Made by a program: the position numbers and the translations under genes | Source of the DNA: Kuschelorhynchus macadamiae | Taxonomy: Eukaryota; Arthropoda; Insecta; Coleoptera; Curculionidae | NCBI GenBank assembly: GCA_030620095.1 | Contig: JAUTXW010002448.1 | Location: 132,501 to 196,500, forward strand | DNA length: 64,000 nt | Direction: 5' to 3' | Notes under the pieces: generated by a model | Databases searched by the model: none | What the model was told of the DNA's origin: nothing | Seen by the model: only the letters and a program-made list of their open reading frames with translations | In this document: positions 37,366 to 49,487 of the stretch, piece after piece | How the letters are laid out: the number at the start of each line of letters is the position of its first letter | Position numbering within the stretch: the first letter of the stretch is position 1

Positions 37366-38880
37366 ATTATTATAATTATTGCTATCATTATCATAATTAT
37401 TATATCGGGGAAATACCGAAACTGCAACTATGTAAGTTAGGTTTTTAGCTACAAAAAAATGATAACCTTGTAATTGTTCAGAATATAGAGTTCAGGATCT
37501 CGCCGGCAAAAATGCAAGTGATTAGTAACATCTTGTAAATTCTTGGATGGCTTAAGTGCAAGGACAAATGTTTTCTTCCTACGGAAATGTTTAATAATGA
37601 TGCATACCCCGCCACTGCTGATTAAAATTTATTCACACGTCGGACTGAAAAATTGGGAAATATATTATGTAGAACAATATGAAGTTGAATTCTAGGTATT
37701 TTGATTAAGCAATCATTTAAAATCAGCTGATTTCTATAAATTGAAATAATTTATGATTATGACAAAAATCATAAAATGCCAAAATAATAACTTTTTACAT
37801 TTTATAGATTACCAGGTGATTTTTTCATGATTGCTAATTAAAACACCTAGAATCCAATTTTAACATTGTCCTACAAAATACATTTTCAAATTTTAGTACC
37901 GAAAAAAATTTAGCCACACAAGAACTCGTATAAGAAGTTACAAGACGTTCCTAGGTAGTTACATTTTTGATGGAAGATGATTATACTTGTTTAAAAAAAT
38001 TAATATGATTATCTATTCCTTAAACTAATCAGTGGAAATTTTCTGTGTAATTTATTTATTTATTTCGACAAGATTTTTAATGCTTAAGTCGATTTCAAAT
38101 TCCAAAATATTTTCTTACTTTGCTCGAAGTTCTTTTACAACATTTAAATGTGTTTGAGCAACCAATAAATGAGTATTTTCAATAAACTTGTTTGTTTTTT
38201 TCGAGTCCTTCCTTTCATATATGTTTAGGAAAAAAACGGTAATAAATAATTATGATTTTTATTATCAACAATAAACCAAGCAGTAAACATTTTTTGTTTT
38301 TCTTTATTTTTCGTCTATTAGGCTTCTCTCTAACATTCTAGAAAAATACTTTTACAGTTTAAATGTATAAACTAAAAAACAAAAGTCGAGGCAAAAGTAC
38401 AACAATAATATATATAATTACAATTAGTTACTATAAGTCAAATATTAAAATAGCAGGATTTTGGATAAGCTTTTTTTAAATTATTTGCTATTATTGATAT
38501 TATGTATGCATATTGTATGCAAGAATTGAATTATATTTGGTAATAAACTCGTAAGCTATTATAACATAAACCGCAAGACAATTAGACATTATTCTATTTG
38601 TCTTTGACTTGTATGTTGAAGTTTCCTTGGGCGACATATGCTAAATAACTCACCTGTATAATAAGTAACTATTTCAGCATTATATTGTTGTAAATATTAT
38701 AGTTTTTGCCACGTTTGTTAGGCATTACAAGGTATTACGTAGAAGGTATTACTGGGAATTTAGGTGTATTACTAGGAATTACTGAGGTATTACAGTGAAT
38801 TAGGGGGAATTAGTAGGCATTGGCGAGAATTTACTAAAGAATTATGGGAATTATGGACATTAGTTAAAAAACATTAGAGT
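37366..38880. other. AT-rich spacer, nothing recognised
   Basis: No supportable features. A run of short imperfect GGTATTAC-like words lies at 38730-38830 ('ggtattac', 'ggaattac', 'gtattac'), giving a loose local repeat of about 15-20 bp. Confidence 0.4.
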
Positions 38881-38914
38881 AATGCCCAAAATGGGCATTG
38901 ATGTGTGTGTATAT

Positions 38915-39115
38915 ATATAATGTGTTTTCATTCCGTCATAGAGACAGTCTCTATTCGGACGCGAGAAAGAAATCTTCGAAAATGCCAAATGTGATTTTGG
39001 CGAAACGTCAGCAAAACTGTTCTTTTCAGAACGACAGTAGTGAACGGATTTACACCCGGAATGAAAACACATTGTATTTTTCCATCCGTGAAGGACTAAA
39101 AATCAACATTTTGAC
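38915..39115 (+). mobile_element. Solo Penelope terminal repeat
   Basis: Nearly the same text as 34079-34237. A short inverted copy of its own 3' part ('aatgtgttttcattccg', 38919-38935, complementary to 39058-39074) lies at its left end. It lacks coding sequence. This is the same family as the element at 31.4-34.2 kb and the end at 60.35-60.48 kb, and shows the fold-back 5' junction typical of PLE insertions. Confidence 0.8.
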
Positions 39116-42100
39116 AGCTGACCACTGTGTTCATTTTGTATTATCTTGGCTTTAATTTTCCCGTTATTTTTATTGTACTCGCTTGCTGATGGCTTTTTAG
39201 CACAGTTACATTCCAGAGAAAAACAATTACGGTTAGGTAGAATTTTTAATATGTTGTTTATGATCGTCAGAAATGTAAAATTCCAAGCACATATTCCTGC
39301 TTGCTTCCTATTTCGCTTCAGGTTGATGATAAAAAAATCAGTTCTAAATAAATAATAAACATGCTGTTCCTTAATGTCATCTACATATCAGCCCTTGGCT
39401 TATTTTTAAACTAAAAGTTTGTAAAAACATGTGTCCTATGTTTTCTTAGTTCACGAGATACAGGGTGATAAATTTTAAAAAATTGCCTTTTTGTTGATAT
39501 TTTAAAAATATTTACGCCAATTTTGATAGATCTTGATTCATATTTATTGAAAAACAAACATTGTAGTCACTGGTTTATTTTTATTTTGGTCAGACTAAGC
39601 ATTTAAAACCGCTATTCGTTACTCGGATTTTTCATACCTTGCTTTATTTTCAATGACATTAACATAAAAATTAACAAAAAAGTAACAAAAAATTGGGAGT
39701 TGACGTTTTTGTTACAGAGAATTTAGTAGCTTGAAGAAGTTAAAAATTGCAAGTATCAACTAAAAATGATCATTACATTTATTTAAATTACCCTACAATA
39801 ATTTTTTGAAAGTGACTTCCTATACCTATTACATATTTTTCCCTGCGGGAAGAAAATTTAGACTATTTTAGTCTATAGCTTGTCATAATAGTTACAACTA
39901 GTTATTTATTTTTGTCTTTTTTACTTTTAGATACTTGGCCTTTCCTGGATTTCATCTGAAAACTACCTAGTTGGTTCAGAATTTCCAACCATAAATAAAT
40001 TGTTTTCATGCTTTGCAAAAAATTAAATTACACTAATTTTATTAAGACTGTGAAGTATGTATTAAAATTATTTGAAAATAGACTAAACGCAATATTTCCA
40101 CATATCGAAAATGCTATATTTTTGTCTGTAAGTACAAGAACTTAATATTGCAAGAAAAGGCATGACATATGCTTTTCTGTTATATATCATTGACTCGGAG
40201 CCCGTACATGTGGAGGTAATCGATATGGACAAAGTAATGTGACAAGAAATGCTTCCAAAACTAAAGTTTTTATTATAACTGTTAGTTTTTATGAATTGTG
40301 AACCCTCACAATCGAGAAAGAAAGTAAAAGAGTATAGCGGAATTTAATATATAGTTTTAGAAGTTTGCAGTTGTTAGTAGAATAGTCTATGCTATTATAG
40401 TAAATCCCTATAATTATAAAGCATTATAATTTTACAAAGTAGATAAATAAATATAATTACAAATGAAATTGGTGAATTTGAACGAAGGCATTTAATGCAA
40501 TTTTTACAAAATACATACTCCAGCTTTTTCACCAAGTTTATGTTTTAAATGTGGCTGTTCAAAAATTTGAAAACGTTTCTTAGTTTGTATGAGTAGGCAT
40601 ATATATTTTGGTTAGAAATCGTGTAAATCTTTTAGTGCTAATGTAACTAGAAATGATAATTGACTGTTTGGTCTTTTTCGTTATTGTAAATTTGATAGTA
40701 AGATCTCATCGCCTATGCAGATATTGTAAAAATGTCATGTTTATCAATTTAGAGGTTTTTAAGTTGTAATTTTGAATGAGATTGAATTCAAAGTATTCAT
40801 AAAACCACTACTTAGGAAAGGAGATTAAGGTGACTACATAGCTATTCTAAAACTTCATGTTTTGTGTTATGGCCGAATTTTAGTCTAATTAGGTAGTTCA
40901 CTTTTCACTCTTTTTTATTTCGTTTTTATGCAATGGTATATTTTGCTGCCTTGTATAAAAATGATTAACTATACTTGAAGGCGTTTAAAACATTCAAGCA
41001 ATTGTATTAACTTGTTTTATATTAGAAGATTACGTCCATATAGAACTTTGGGCACATTATTTAAAATACAGAACTAATATCTAAATAACTATCTGTCCTC
41101 AGAAATAAATAAATGGTTTTTTCACATTAAAAATATAAGTAATTGACAACATTTATACAAAATAACTTTAAATGCTAAATGTATGAATATAAACACAAGA
41201 TACATATTTACTTACGCATTTATTTCAAACACGTTTATTACACCATACCAAAATACTAAATATAAATAAACCTATATATTTTCTTTGCATGTAGGGTCAA
41301 ATAAATCTATATTTTCCATTTTTTTTAAAATAAAATAATTATGAAATACGAAATCTTTAGCATAATTTAGCAACAAACGACCGGAATTCGATTTTCTTTG
41401 ACATCGTTATACTCTCCCTTCCATTATGAAATACTAAAAAATTCGCACCGATCTCTTGCGGTAGGAGTTCGAACTTTGCTTGTTGGCAATTTGACTTATT
41501 CTCCGAAAAATATTCCAAAATTTTAGTAATTATCTTTTGTGATAGTTTAGCAAAAAACTACTATGTTTTTTGGCACAATTTTTATCGTCTCCGATTTAAG
41601 TATTTTGGAATTTCGCGAAATTACTTCTGAGCATAGAAAACCGCAAGATTAGTACCGCTATTGTTTTGGAAAAATTACTAGATATATAATCAGATTTTTT
41701 TAATTTACGAAAGCTAAAATGAAAATTTCAAAATACTCAATTTAATTTAAAAGTGTTTTAAAAGATACCTGTTAAACTCTGATTGTCAAATTCCCTTTTA
41801 TAACTTCGCAGACTCTCACAGAAAACTACATATTTTGATTTTAAGCCTTCAATGAGAATTGACTGTAATTACCCCCTTAAGAAAAAATACTTACTGACGA
41901 AACCATTCTGGAGAACAATTATTACATTCCTGTGAATGTTATAAATCATGTATTATACTAAATGTAACCAAGAGGGTTTTAAAGTAAGCTTAATCCTTTA
42001 TCTTTATCCTCTATCTGACTTAACAGTAACGGAAGTCTAGTCACTAAGGCGAATTCAGCTATGCCTCGATAAACACGTATACTCTATAAACAGTGAACCT

Positions 42101-42240
42101 TTGGCATTAATACTCAGGTTTTACTTGCCAACAATCTTTATGCGTTTAAAACAAAACAATAATAAAGTTACTTATACATAAATAAAACTAACGGTTTTAA
42201 ATAAAAAGTAATTCAGAATTATTAACCACGCCGAGAACCA
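39116..42240. other. Long AT-rich stretch without recognisable features
   Basis: About 3 kb with stop codons in all frames. The frame at 39146-39355 has no motif. No transposon ends, tRNA boxes or tandem repeats were recognised. Confidence 0.45.
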
Positions 42241-42249
42241 AATATCCTT

Positions 42250-42400
42250 TACAAGCACGATATTGCCGAGATAACTCAATGCTATAAAAGCCGTAATATC
42301 GGCAGAGTATAATTTTGTAATAATATCATGAAATATTAACTTAATATTAAGTTTCAAAGCTTTTACCGAATTGGTTGCGGATGTTACAAAGAAGTTTTCT
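42250..42400 (+). repeat. Dispersed short repeat, copy 2
   Basis: Diverged copy of 42765-42895 and 21755-21880 ('gagataactcaatgctataaaagccgtaat' to 'accgaattggttgcgga'). Confidence 0.5.
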
Positions 42401-42764
42401 ATTTAGCATAAGATAGCATAAGCATACAGAAAGAAGAATTTATTTTCTTGAGTAAAATCAACTTTAATTATATTTTAGTTGATCTTTGCTACCTTCTCCT
42501 TAGGGGCTTTTATTAACTGAATTATTACAAACAATTATTATTTAGAATTGACCCTGGAAGATATTTTCGACTGAATTACTAATAAAAAGGAGAAGATGTT
42601 CATAATATGCTTATATTTCTTTTTCATCTAAATATCTATAGGCCAGTATAATAAACTATGTGAAAATGTGATAATTATTAAAAGATGCGAATGATTAATT
42701 TTCAGAATTGCAACGTTTAACCACCTGACTCTAGCGACAAACGCACAGACTATGTTGCTGACCG

Positions 42765-42895
42765 CAAGTAGTCCAGATAACTCACTTCTATAAAACCACA
42801 ATCTCAGCCAAATGTAATCTGCTTTAACAGAAACTGTCAAGAGACGTTACCCAGGATATTATAGAAGTTTTATTGAATTGGTTGCGGACAAAGAA
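42765..42895 (+). repeat. Dispersed short repeat, copy 3
   Basis: Contains 'ccagataactcacttctata' and 'gaattggttgcggac', matching copies 1 and 2. It lies about 515 bp after copy 2, so the two could be parts of one larger duplicated unit. Confidence 0.5.
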
Positions 42896-43008
42896 AAATT
42901 GGAACACTAAAAATAAATTGGCTATATAAAATACATTCTCAGTTTCCATCAGACAGAGTCTTTAGCTTTTAAAAAGTATGATTTATCAAGTTTATATTAA
43001 ATAATCCC

Positions 43009-43526
43009 AAATAAATGAAAACAAAAGTTTTACTTTGTTAACGTGAAGTTTCTAAGAAATGGTTGGCAAAATAAGAGTTATGTTTTTTTACTCTATATGA
43101 AGCGTTATGCTCTTAGATTAAAAAACAGAACTCATTTTGCTAACCATTTCTTAGAAACTTCACATAAATTCCTTGACATAGATAAGTTAGATATATTACA
43201 TTATGAGCAAAAAAGTCGCAAATTGTATTGTTTAGAGGGAATAGCAATTTATAAGCATCATAAAGGCCTAAATGTATGTTAACCTTTTAAATTCACAAAC
43301 AGATGTAGGAAATACCACCTTATTAAAACTTTTTGACCATAAAAAATGTACAGATGGTTTTCCCTAATCCTAATCATAAGAATTTTGTCTGTAAATACAC
43401 ACCTAACTTGATTGTGGATATCTCCATTGCGTTTGAAAATGTAATAGTAGTACGAAACTGTTACGCTTAGTGCAAAAATAAAATAAGTGACAGTTAACAA
43501 AGTAAAACTTGTGTTTTCATTTATTT
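43009..43526 (+). mobile_element. Short Penelope-like fragment with rearranged inverted 5' end
   Basis: 43100-43345 encodes the end of a PLE endonuclease region ('RLKNRTHFANHFLETSHKF', 'LDKLDI'-like text, 'KLYCLEGIAIYKHHKG'). The 3' end 43493-43526 recurs in reverse complement at 43009-43042, and 43135-43163 recurs in reverse complement at 43043-43072. The left end is thus an inverted copy of the element with its middle deleted. This is best explained by template switching during fold-back cDNA synthesis, as known for PLEs. Confidence 0.75.
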
Positions 43527-43619
43527 GTTAAAATGTACTGTCACAAAAACTTGTACTGTATATTTTCTCCAAACGGGTTTTTATTTTCTCCCTAACTTCA
43601 TTATTTTCAAAAATCGAGA

Positions 43620-43795
43620 ATTTTTAAATTTTTTTCACTTTTCATTTATTCGAAAGAGCATTTTGCTCCTGTGTTTTTATTGGTCACCGTAATTTTCGTC
43701 ATAAAATTATATTTAAGATGTGTCGCATGCTAATCTTTATTTTCAAGATCACGATATGCCAGCATTTTTGACAAATCAGGACATAGGTAAAATTT
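43620..43795 (+). repeat. Direct repeat of about 150 bp, copy 1
   Basis: Shares 'aaaattatattt', 'agatgtgtcgcat', 'ctaatctttattttcaaga' and 'tttttgacaaatcaggg' (or near variants) with 44230-44385. The two are about 600 bp apart. Unknown family. Confidence 0.65.
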
Positions 43796-44229
43796 AAATT
43801 AGTCTATTTGTAAAAAAAGACGAGATATTGAGATACGGTTTTAGGCTAGTCTTGCTCATTTTATTGCATATTACCTATTTTAAGCATAAAACTACCAGAC
43901 TGCAAAATTTCCTATATTTTATTTATTCCGAAAATGTACAAAAACGATTTTTAGGTTCTAATTGATAGATCAGCTTAATCCTTGCTGAAATTATATTTTA
44001 TTTTGAAACGTTTTTTAAAATTTTTAATATTATTTCGAGATATGATTTTTTCATTAGATTTTTCTTATATATTAAGCTGTAATTTTGTATTAGCCTTTTG
44101 ATGGAAAGTTTTCTTACTAGAGAGCCCTTAAGTCTCATCTTTTATAATCTGTAGGATATGCAGTACGCATATGCTACAGATACACACAAGGTGTGCAAAA
44201 CATATATTAAAGTTAACTGAAAACGTAGC

Positions 44230-44386
44230 TATCCTTCTTCTCGTTTATTTGAAAGAGTCTTTTACTCCTGCTTTTTTATTGTTCACAGTAATTTTCCTCA
44301 TAAAATTATATTTTTAAAGATGTGTCGCATCCTAATCTTTATTTTCAAGAACATGATATGTCAGCGTTTTTGACAAATCAGGGTAG

Positions 44387-44389
<3 letters not shown>
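44230..44389 (+). repeat. Direct repeat of about 150 bp, copy 2, ending at (TA)n
   Basis: See 43620-43795. This copy runs directly into the (TA)n tract at 44390, whereas copy 1 does not, so the array may have started at the copy's end. Confidence 0.65.

Positions 44390-44448
<59 letters not shown>
44390..44448. repeat. (TA)n array, about 58 bp
   Basis: TA dinucleotides following direct repeat copy 2. Confidence 0.97.
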
Positions 44449-44451
<3 letters not shown>

Positions 44452-45348
44452 TGTATATTGCATTAGCAGACATAATTTAACAGCCACTTATAACGCACGG
44501 TGCGAAAATAGTCAAAAATATAAATTTTTACATGTTGCTTAACAACGAGTTGCCGGTCCAAGCGGCCGCATATTTTACATGGCCTCTCATCTTCCCATTA
44601 TTCTAAAATTTGTCAGCTGATAGCATTAAATAATGTGAGATAATAGTGAGAATTGCCAACATTGTGTAAGATATAAATCGACAGGTGCTTCTTCGATAGT
44701 TAGTTTGTTAGTTGTTAGCTAAATTGTCTATCTTATGGCTTCAATGTTGCTCAAAGTTTCAAATTGTAGATTAATGCGCCTAGCCCTTTTGAGACGGAGA
44801 GGATTCTATTAGACGCCACTGGCTAGCTGGCTGACTTGGGAAAGCACGTGTCACTGCGGTAGCTTCCCGCCGCGAAACTTAATATGCTTAGATAGTATGA
44901 TGTATCACGTATACATGTAAATTTTTTGATATTTTTGTTCGCCTTTTGGATTCATATTAGTATCCATTACTAATACTACAAAAAGAAAACATCACCTTTT
45001 AGTCTTGGAAACTATTAATATTTAAGAAATTAAAAAACAATATTCTTAAAGAGAAATGCCCTTCCAATAAAAAAGTCGCAACCCCGGAACTCTATTTCAA
45101 TTATTAATAATTTTTATTTTATGTTGAAAATAGAGCTCTGCGCGACGAGCGTTAAGCAGTAACGATGCCCCAAACCCGACCGTAACAGGTAAAAAATTAT
45201 ACTATTAAACATCAATAAACAACATAAACGATAGAAGGGACAATATCCCACTGAAAACAAATATTTCACTAACTTTTCATAAAATGACCTATTGTTAATT
45301 AAAATTTTTTTTTTAGAATTTTCGTTTATATTTTAAGTCGGATAATAT
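44449..45348. other. Spacer with a GC-richer, promoter-like patch at 44500-44900
   Basis: The patch has 'agatataaatcg' near 44670 and a possible initiator about 30 bp downstream, and then a 25-codon frame from ATG 44734 ('MASMLLKVSNCRLMRLALLR' start) that is basic like a mitochondrial presequence. I see no exon boundaries or homology, so this is only a candidate promoter or LTR piece. Confidence 0.2.
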
Positions 45349-45592
45349 AAAAGCCACTAAAATTATCTTACTTCTTAGAGACTTTATCAAAGCTATACTA
45401 CACTTCGATTTTTAGTTGTTATAATCTATTAGTTATTAATTATCCAAGCTCACGAAAAAACTAAAACATTAAAACTTTTTTTAGCTTCAATAATTAATAA
45501 CTAGTAGATCATAACAAAACATGACAATATCATAGTCTCATATGGTATAATTATAACAGTTTCCGCGAAGCGAAATATTTTTAGTGGCTTTT
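45349..45592. mobile_element. Fold-back MITE-like element, 244 bp
   Basis: Ends are complementary: AAAAGCCACTAAAA at 45349-45362 and its complement at 45579-45592. A second, inner pair is also complementary: 45415-45450 against 45483-45517, about 35 bp with four or five mismatches. The nested complementarity is typical of fold-back MITEs. No clear target duplication was found, so the superfamily is open. Confidence 0.65.
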
Positions 45593-45840
45593 GTTGCTTG
45601 AATGACCAATCACAGACGTCGATGTAAATTTATTTGATGAGAGGCGATAGGTCAAAACAAAAAACGAAGAGATTGTTCAGGATGAGCTTGGCTAACTGTC
45701 GTAAAGTACATGCTACATTAATAAAAAAAAGAAGAATTGGTGAAAATGACAGAAAAAGCTTGAAGGTTATGCAAAATAAAAATATATAGTTATTCTTTTG
45801 AAATATTGTTAAAAATCAAATGAGGCTTAAAATTAGACAC

Positions 45841-46140
45841 TTAAACATAAACGCAGGTAAGGATGGGGCTCTTTTGAGCTTTTGTTATTTCCATCTTTTC
45901 CAAGAGATCCAACTTCTTACCTTTATCGCATTCGTGAACTATATTTACATTTTCAGATATGGAAAAACGATGTTTTGAGGATAACAAATGATTCGCAAAG
46001 GCAGATTTTGTATTAGAAATATCTGTATTTTGATGTTTTGTAACCAAGCTGAGGTGTTCCTGGATCTTTGTCCGACATAAACAGCAGCACACTCTCCACA
46101 ATGAAGGGAATAAAGTCCAGATTTCTCAAGACTATCCTTT
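45841..46140 (-). pseudogene. Penelope-like GIY-YIG endonuclease, frameshifted
   Basis: The first half reads 'EKSGLYSLHCGECAAVYVGQ' (GLY, paired cysteines, YVG) from about 46115 to 46060 in one frame. The second half, 'RTKIQEHLSLVTKHQNTDIS', 'SAFANHLLSSKHRFS' and 'GKKLDLLEKMEI', is in another frame. One indel near 46065 separates them. The catalytic arginine region and the final glutamate are kept. It follows the RT on the same strand. Confidence 0.8.
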
Positions 46141-46398
46141 TTGTCTTTGATTCAAACTATGGGTTGTTTTAAAGTATTGTTTATTTTAAATGATATGGAG
46201 ATATTAAATGACTTAAAAAATAATAGCTAAATATAAAAATATTTCCAAAGTATGTTAAAACTCTGAATTTGTTTGTATTAATTAGATTATTATATATTAT
46301 GTTATAAGAGAGTTTGTATTTGTTCAAAAATTTATAAAAAAGTTTGTTGAATGTTTTCATTGGGAGACCATTGTTTAAGGCAATTTCCCTTATTATAT

Positions 46399-47660
46399 CT
46401 AAATCTTTATTAAAAGCAGCTTGGGATAGTGGTAATTTAAAAAGTCTGTACAAAACGAATTAAAAGGTGCAAATTTGTGAGAAGATGGTAAGTTAGATGT
46501 AAACTCAATGATATTATCAGTACAGGAGGGTTTTCTATATACCTCAAAACTAATTTTGTTATCATTTTTAATTAAAAGAAAGTCCAACAATGGAAATTTG
46601 CCATCAGTTTCACTCCCCATAGTGAAGGATATTTTTTCATGCAAAGAATTGAACAATTCTAAAAATGTTAACACATGTTGTTCATTACCTTTCCAAACAA
46701 TACAAATATCATCCAAGTACCTTTTATAGCTTATCAGATGTTCTGACAATGAGCTATACATTATTTTCTTTTCTAAGTTGTTCATAAAAACTTCACTCAA
46801 GAATGGTAAAAGACAAGAACCCATTGCCAAGCCAGAGCGTTGTCGAAAATATCGATTATTCAATTTAAAAAAGTTTTGTTCTAGCACAGTTTTTAGCAAT
46901 AGAATGAGATCAGATATTAAGGCAGCCGGTAAGTTTTTGTTTCTTAATAATTTTTCAGTTAAATCAATGCATTCAATTGGTGGAATGCTAGGGAAAGGGT
47001 TTTTAACATCTAAAGAGACAAGTCTAACATTTGGTAAGGATATGTTTTTTAAGTAGTTGGCGAAATCTACGGAATTTTTGGTGGAACATTCACTCTCAAA
47101 CTCAGTGACCTTCCTTAGAATAGTATTTAGCTAAGAAGAAAGTTGATAACAGGGCGATTTTACGAAAGAAACCACTGGTCTAATTGGAGTACCCTCCTTG
47201 TGAATTTTTGGCAAACCATATAACAGTGGTGTTGTGAAGTTCATTGGATAAAGCTTTTCTTTTGTTATTTTAAAATATTCAAGCGTGACAAGAGTTTTAT
47301 CCAGAACTTGTTTCACTTTAGTAGAAAAGGAATTAGTGGGATCCCTTGACAAAGATTGAAACTCGTCGGTATTTAAAAACTCTATTAATTATTCAATGTA
47401 ATCAAACCTTTTCATTATAACAAGACTAGAGCCTTTATCAGCCTTAGTAATCAAAAAATAATTATCTTTTATTTTTGCCTTCAAACTGCTAAGCTAGTTT
47501 TATCAAAATTTTTGTTTTTATTGTTAACCTCACTATTAGAGTTTAAGAAAGTTATTATTTTTGCCCTTAGAATGTTTTTGTTATTAATGTCGGTAAATTG
47601 AATAATATTTTCAGCCTCTACGCCCAAAGTTACTTTGTCTTTAATAGAAATATTATTTGA
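46399..47660 (-). pseudogene. Penelope-like reverse transcriptase
   Basis: Blocks include 'MNFTTPLLYGLPKIHKEGTP', 'LVSLDVKNPFPSIPP' (the DVxxLFxxIP block with two altered residues), 'NNRYFRQRSGLAMGSCLLPF', 'ISYKRYLDDICIVW' (YLDD catalytic centre), 'PLLDFLLIKNDNK' and 'SFEVYRKPSCTDN'. The order matches PLE RTs, which are related to telomerase reverse transcriptases. A stop splits 47131 from the following block and the upstream part has two stops near 47390 and 47470. It would copy PLE RNA at a nicked target. Confidence 0.88.
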
Positions 47661-47785
47661 GAAATTGTACTTAAAATGTTAATAACTTTTGAAATTGTTT
47701 ATATGTAAGTATGAAACCTTTGCCCATTTTTCTAGACATTATTCTGAATGGAATGAACCCTCACTTAAATTTTTACTCGAAGGGA

Positions 47786-47787
<2 letters not shown>

Positions 47788-47859
<72 letters not shown>

Positions 47860-47860
47860 G
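47788..47860. repeat. (TA)n array, about 70 bp
   Basis: TA dinucleotides with one G interruption near 47850, adjoining the 5' side of the minus-strand PLE and leading into a (TG)n tract. Confidence 0.96.
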
Positions 47861-47962
47861 TGTGTGTGTGTGTGCACGTGCGTGCGTGTGTGCATTCTTG
47901 AGGGGTGCGTGCATGTGTGTATATGTGTATTTGTGTGTGTGTGTATGCGTGGTGTGTATGTG
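47861..47962 (+). repeat. (TG)n-rich low-complexity tract
   Basis: TG dinucleotides interrupted by 'cacgtgcgtgcg', 'cattcttgaggg' and similar. With the preceding (TA)n it forms a compound microsatellite. It gives spurious cysteine/valine and histidine/threonine frames that are not genes. Confidence 0.9.
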
Positions 47963-48812
47963 TAAAAATATATCGTGACAAGGAGAAATAAAGTGAAAAC
48001 TGAAATTGATTTTTGTTCATAATAGGACAAAAAATATTATTTTAAAATCGATGTTCAGAACAAGCAATCTGTTAGAAAAGTAATAGGAAGGAAGAACAAA
48101 GAGGACGACGAATGTGGATAAACCATTATAATTATCTAATTTTTTGAATAGATCCTGTATAATAAGAAGACAAGTATATTGAATCAAAATGGTTATCTAG
48201 ACGCAGTAAATATCTTACAAAACTTTTAAACATTCCTATTAAAAAGTAACAGTTTTTGCAAATTTAGGTGGGTAGGGTGAGGTAAGGATTTTTTCAAATT
48301 TGTAACAATTATATTAAGCACCTTGTATATAGTTCTGTAATAAATCTACGCCCATAAACTTACATTTTGTTGGAGCCAAGAAAATTTCCTATTAAAATAT
48401 ATACCGGATACCACGTATCTTGTGCCAAATAGTACACAATTTTACAACACAACTTTCTAATTAATTAAGGCACGCAAATCCACCGCGACAAATTGGGTTT
48501 AAATTTGTATACTAAAATTTTTATATTATTTAATAAGAAGGAAACAAGTTAAAACCAATTGTTTATCTATTAATTATTAAAAGATATAGGTTAGATTACA
48601 TATGTCAAATGTAAATTATAAAGAGGAGTATGTTCAAAAATATTTAAAATATTGAGTGAGAGATATGAAAGTTAATGTTAACTGAACCTACTGTGATAAA
48701 AATCTATAAACAAAATTTTGCTAAAATTAAAATAATCATATTAGCCTTCACAGAGGTTGCTATGGTTTTAAAAACAATTGAATTTTGACAAGTAACTTTT
48801 ATCAATTGTGGC
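47963..48812. other. Spacer, nothing recognised
   Basis: No coding frame or repeat with support between the compound microsatellite and the transposase relic. Confidence 0.4.
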
Positions 48813-49485
48813 TTGGCAGATTGTTGCACTTTTTGTAAATTCTCGTCCTTTATTTCGTGTCTCTATTGGTGTAGACTAAAAGTAGTTTCTAATCTCTTTA
48901 AAATGGCAAGTTTAACAAGGGCGGAACAAATAGATATGCTTCTTGTTTGTGGCGAGTGCTTGCAAAATAAAAGGCAGGCTCAAACACTCTACGCAGAGCG
49001 ATACCCCGACAGAAACCAACCCTGCTATGCCTATTTTCCGTGGCTAGTACAATATTTGAAAACAGTTCCCCAAAATGAAAATGAAGGAAAGTTCCTTATT
49101 AGTGAAGAAGGTGAAATAAACGTTCTGGCTTGTGTGAATTCTGATCCAAGTATTTATACTTGCCAAATTGAAAGTAAAGTTGGAGTTAACAGAGAAAGTG
49201 CAAGGAAGATTTGGAAGAAACATGAGTTCAAGCCCTACAGATACCAAATCCACCAACACTTGAATGTCAATGACTTTACTCTGCGAGTTGAATATCCTCG
49301 ATGGTTTATGGAAAATTCTAACCGTAATAATAACTTTAATAGGTTAATATTATTTTCGGATGACGAATCTGGGAATGTTCAACAGGAACAACTTAAGATT
49401 TTGGGCAAATGAAAATCAACATTTATTTGGAGAAGATTTTAGGAACGAGAATTGCGGGCCCAGTATTTTTTAATCATCCCCTTAC
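48813..49485 (+). pseudogene. Tc1/mariner-like transposase relic with N-terminal helix-turn-helix
   Basis: The natural start is probably the methionine at 48903 ('MASLTRAEQIDMLLVCGECL'), since the 30 codons before it show no family pattern. The first 60 residues match the helix-turn-helix that opens many insect mariner-like transposases (A-x-x-LY-x-x-R-x-P-x-R). A second helix-turn-helix part follows ('QIESKVGVNRESARKIWKKH', 'HPYR'-like 'FKPYRYQIHQHLN'), then 'ILFSDDES', the first catalytic aspartate strand. A frameshift near 49375 leads to 'LRFWANENQHLFGEDF' and then 'RIAGPVFFNHPLTAQ'. It breaks off at about 49485, where another repeat begins, so the second catalytic aspartate and the last acidic residue are missing. 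Confidence 0.75.
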
Positions 49486-49487
49486 CG

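Larger units (their letters stand above)
45790..47690 (-). mobile_element. Penelope-like element, minus strand, RT plus GIY-YIG
   Basis: From 47690 downward: an N-terminal RT region ('KADKGSSLVIMKRFDYIE'), 'PLLYGLPKIHKEGTPIRPVV', the long RT palm (46899-46399) with YLDD at 46708-46719, the linker (46453-46181) and the GIY-YIG (46130-45841). Its 5' side adjoins a (TA)n tract at 47788. Frame breaks occur at about 47130, 46430 and 46060, with a few stops, so it is inactive but close to complete in domains. It is a different PLE family from those at 25.7 and 31.4 kb, judging by motif spelling. Confidence 0.88.
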
